This document shows positions 5,992 to 7,872 of a DNA stretch of 7,872 nt, piece by piece. Location: positions 1 through 7,872 of the forward strand of contig DATBRV010000066.1 of assembly GCA_036560145.1 (NCBI GenBank), in the 5' to 3' direction. Below the pieces are notes generated by a model. It was not told where the DNA came from, made no database searches, and saw only the letters and a list, made by a program, of their open reading frames with translations. Origin of the DNA: DATBRV01 sp036560145 (GTDB lineage: Bacteria; Myxococcota_A; UBA9160; SMWR01). Position numbers and translations under genes: made by a program. The first letter of the stretch is position 1. Each line of letters starts with the position of its first letter.

Positions 5992-7578
5992 CTAGCGCAC
6001 CTCGAAGCGCTGGCTGGCGATCACGTCCTCGTCGATGCGCGCTTCGACCGTCCAGGTGCCGGCGGGGCCCGCGCCCGGGGCGTCGAACTCGAGTAGCGAG
6101 GCTACGTAGGGCCGGCGAGGACGCTCGGCCTTCTCGTCCTGCACCACGCGCCCGTCCGGCGCGAGCCAGCGCACGCGGATCTGGTCGCCGATGGGAACGA
6201 AGCGGGTGCCGAGCCGCGCCCACCAGCCGATCTGCGGCGCGCCGGCGGCGATCGTCACCTCCGGCTGCGGCACCGGCCGAGCGTCCGAGGCCAGCGCGTC
6301 GCCCGCCGAGACGCCCGACTCCGGGATGATGGTGAAGGTCAGCTTCTCGACCTCCCAATCCGCGCGGCGCTGTAGCACGTTGCCGTCCCCAGCGCGCAGG
6401 CTGGCCTGCTCGAAGGCATAGACCGCGCGGTGTCGCTCGCCGATCTCGCGATAGGCGAGGCCCAGTCGGAAGAACACCAGCGCGCGCGTCGGGTCGAGGC
6501 GGACCGTGCGGCGATAGGCTTCGATCGCGTCGGCATGGCGTCCCTGCGCGGCGAGCAGCTCGCCCACGCGGAAGGGCACGCGGGGATCGTCGGGCTGTTC
6601 GGCCTCGGCGCGCGCCAGCTGGAGCAGCGCGGCGTCCGGCTGACCGGCGGCGGCGAGGCGTTCGGCCTCGGCGAGCAGAGCATCGCTCAGGCCCGGATCG
6701 GGCGACGGCGGGCCGGGGAGGCTGGAACGCCGGGCGGCGACCAGCAGCCCGAGACGCGCCTGGGCCTCGTGCAGCGCCGCATCATCGCTGGGCGCGTGCT
6801 CGGCGCTGGCAGGGTGCAGCTTCTCGGCCTGCGCGCTGACCGCGGCGATCCGGGCTTCCACCTCCGGATGCGTGAACAGGTAGGGGGGGATGCGGTCGGG
6901 CGTGCTGCGCTGCTCCGCGAGGATCCGCTCGAAGAAGCGCGTGATCGCGCCGGGCTCGTATCCCGAGCGCGTCATGAAGATGGTGCCCAGCTCGTCCGCC
7001 TCGCTCTCGTACTCGCGGCTGAAGTGGAGCTTCATGGCGACGTTGGCGGCCTGGGTCGCCACCAGGATGCCCGGCTCGCGCGTCGCCACCGCGGCCGCCA
7101 TGCCCGCGATCCCGGCCAGGATGTCCGGCAGCTGCGAGGCCTTCTGCATGCGGGCGTAGTGGCGGGCCTTCACGTGCGCGATCTCGTGGCCCATCACCCC
7201 GGCGAGCTCGTCCTCGCTGCCCGCCGCGAGCAGGGCGCCGCTGTGGAAGTAGATGTAGCCGCCGGGCACCGCGAAGGCGTTGAGCGAGGGGTCGTCGATC
7301 ACGCGGAAGCGGTAGATGAAGGGCTGCGGCTCGATGGTGGCCACGATCTTCTGGCCCAGATCGTTGAGGTAGCCGGCCACCACCGGGTCGTAGATCACGC
7401 GCACGTGCTTCTGGAGCTCGCGATCGAAGTCCATGCCGAGCTGCCGCTCGTCGTCATCGCTGATCTCGGTCAGATCGCGGATCGGGTTGAAGCGGCGGCC
7501 GTCGTCCTGGACGCAGCCCGCCAGCACGATCAGGCAGGCCAGCAGCCGGGCGGCTAGCTGGCGGCGTCCGCTTGCCAT
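5992..7578 (-). CDS. M48 family metalloprotease lipoprotein with TPRs (BepA-like)
   Basis: A 528-residue zinc protease predicted to be anchored in the cell envelope. It has a lipoprotein signal with lipobox LAGC and lipidation Cys22. The M48 domain (about 40-255) shows SLNAFAVPGGYIYFHSG (98-114, split by strands), the zinc site HEIAH (131-135), and SREYESEAD (187-195), where Glu191 is the expected third ligand. THP (236-238) has its His in the place of the BepA regulatory His-switch. Three TPR-like repeats follow (about 298-399), then a C-terminal region of about 125 residues (404-528) that looks strand-rich and is not part of the BepA plan. The family does envelope quality control, such as processing stalled outer-membrane proteins; that role here is inferred. 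The ATG lies within the last 25 bases of gcvPB and has no clear Shine-Dalgarno sequence, which suggests translational coupling. The stop is TAG. Confidence 0.9.
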   Translation of the reverse strand: MASGRRQLAARLLACLIVLAGCVQDDGRRFNPIRDLTEISDDDERQLGMDFDRELQKHVRVIYDPVVAGYLNDLGQKIVATIEPQPFIYRFRVIDDPSLNAFAVPGGYIYFHSGALLAAGSEDELAGVMGHEIAHVKARHYARMQKASQLPDILAGIAGMAAAVATREPGILVATQAANVAMKLHFSREYESEADELGTIFMTRSGYEPGAITRFFERILAEQRSTPDRIPPYLFTHPEVEARIAAVSAQAEKLHPASAEHAPSDDAALHEAQARLGLLVAARRSSLPGPPSPDPGLSDALLAEAERLAAAGQPDAALLQLARAEAEQPDDPRVPFRVGELLAAQGRHADAIEAYRRTVRLDPTRALVFFRLGLAYREIGERHRAVYAFEQASLRAGDGNVLQRRADWEVEKLTFTIIPESGVSAGDALASDARPVPQPEVTIAAGAPQIGWWARLGTRFVPIGDQIRVRWLAPDGRVVQDEKAERPRRPYVASLLEFDAPGAGPAGTWTVEARIDEDVIASQRFEVR

Positions 7579-7872
7579 CGGAGCACGGGCTGGCGGGCGG
7601 CTCGCGTCTCGTCGAGGCGGGAGCGGCGCGTGTGGTGCGGAGCCGTGCGCACGAGCTCGGGGTCCTCGCGCGCCTCTTCGGCGATCGCGAGCAGCGCGTC
7701 GACGAAGCGGTCGAGTCCTTCCAGGCTCTCGCTCTCGGTGGGCTCGATCATCAGGGCGCCGTGGACGATCAACGGGAAGTAGACCGTGGGAGGGTGGTAG
7801 CCGTAGTCGATCAGCCGCTTGGCGACGTCGAGGGTGGTGATGCCGGTGGCCTCGAGGTGGCGGTCCGAGAGC
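7554..7872 (-). CDS. gcvPB: glycine dehydrogenase (decarboxylating) subunit 2, C-terminal part
   Basis: This is the last 105 residues of the P-protein beta chain of the glycine cleavage system. The 5' end lies beyond the window edge. The frame is open from the edge; a TTG at 7770-7772 is an internal Leu codon, not a start. Diagnostic segments are GITTLDVAKRLIDYGYHPPT, VYFPLIVHGALMIEPTESES, a helix with LDRFVDALLAIAEEA, and the terminal RRLDE-like and ARQPVLRW motifs, all typical of GcvPB C-termini. With GcvPA the enzyme decarboxylates glycine and passes the aminomethyl group to lipoyl-GcvH. The PLP-binding lysine would lie upstream, outside this window. Presence of a separate GcvPB implies the two-subunit enzyme type. 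Its TAG stop lies inside the M48 gene, a 25-base overlap. Confidence 0.9.
   Translation of the reverse strand, partial: LSDRHLEATGITTLDVAKRLIDYGYHPPTVYFPLIVHGALMIEPTESESLEGLDRFVDALLAIAEEAREDPELVRTAPHHTRRSRLDETRAARQPVLRWQADAAS

Noticed and set aside
4985..6358. A 457-codon open frame on the minus strand across the MerR-TPR gene and the end of the M48 gene.
   Set aside because: It runs through two well-supported genes and the gap between them, with low-complexity Arg/Ala/Gly composition and no family motif.
6430..7557. A 375-codon open frame on the plus strand antisense to the M48 gene.
   Set aside because: The opposite strand carries the HEIAH zinc motif, lipobox and TPRs; this frame looks like its antisense shadow.
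7554..7772. A separate small 72-residue protein starting at the TTG at 7772.
   Set aside because: The frame is open upstream to the window edge and reads as the C-terminus of GcvPB, so the TTG is an internal codon.

Overview
This is a high-GC window from a bacterium, coding on both strands. The gene set fits a deltaproteobacterial or Myxococcota-like lineage, and no more precise placement can be supported. The clues are an F420-type LLM oxidoreductase, a single-chain indolepyruvate:ferredoxin oxidoreductase, a MerR-HTH protein carrying TPR repeats, a two-subunit type glycine decarboxylase (GcvPB), and a selenocysteine tRNA. The tRNA implies that the organism decodes UGA as selenocysteine.

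Layout from left to right. A minus-strand LLM-class flavin/F420 oxidoreductase (69-908) is divergent from a very large plus-strand fused IorA-IorB protein (1013-4495). A short intergenic region separates them; its only AT-rich patch carries -10-like hexamers on both strands. The large gene ends tail-to-tail with a minus-strand ribosome-hibernation factor of the HPF/RaiA family (4492-4836), and the two stop codons share one CTAG. Just upstream of hpf on the same strand is tRNA-Sec (4876-4974, anticodon UCA). Divergent from the tRNA is a MerR-HTH/TPR fusion protein (5081-5941). It converges on an M48 metalloprotease lipoprotein with TPRs and an extra C-terminal region (5992-7578). The start of the protease gene lies 25 bases inside the end of gcvPB, which runs off the right edge (7554-7872).

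The genes do not form one pathway. There are three local transcription themes: a divergent oxidoreductase pair (LLM enzyme and fused IOR), a minus-strand translation-related pair (tRNA-Sec then hpf), and a minus-strand gcvPB-M48 unit with overlapping reading frames. No mobile element, CRISPR array, integrase or phage gene is visible. No clearly undescribed multi-gene system was found. The points most worth a second look are the tRNA-Sec/hpf unit with its odd acceptor pair, the MerR-TPR fusion, and the M48-TPR protein with an unassigned C-terminal region coupled to gcvPB.
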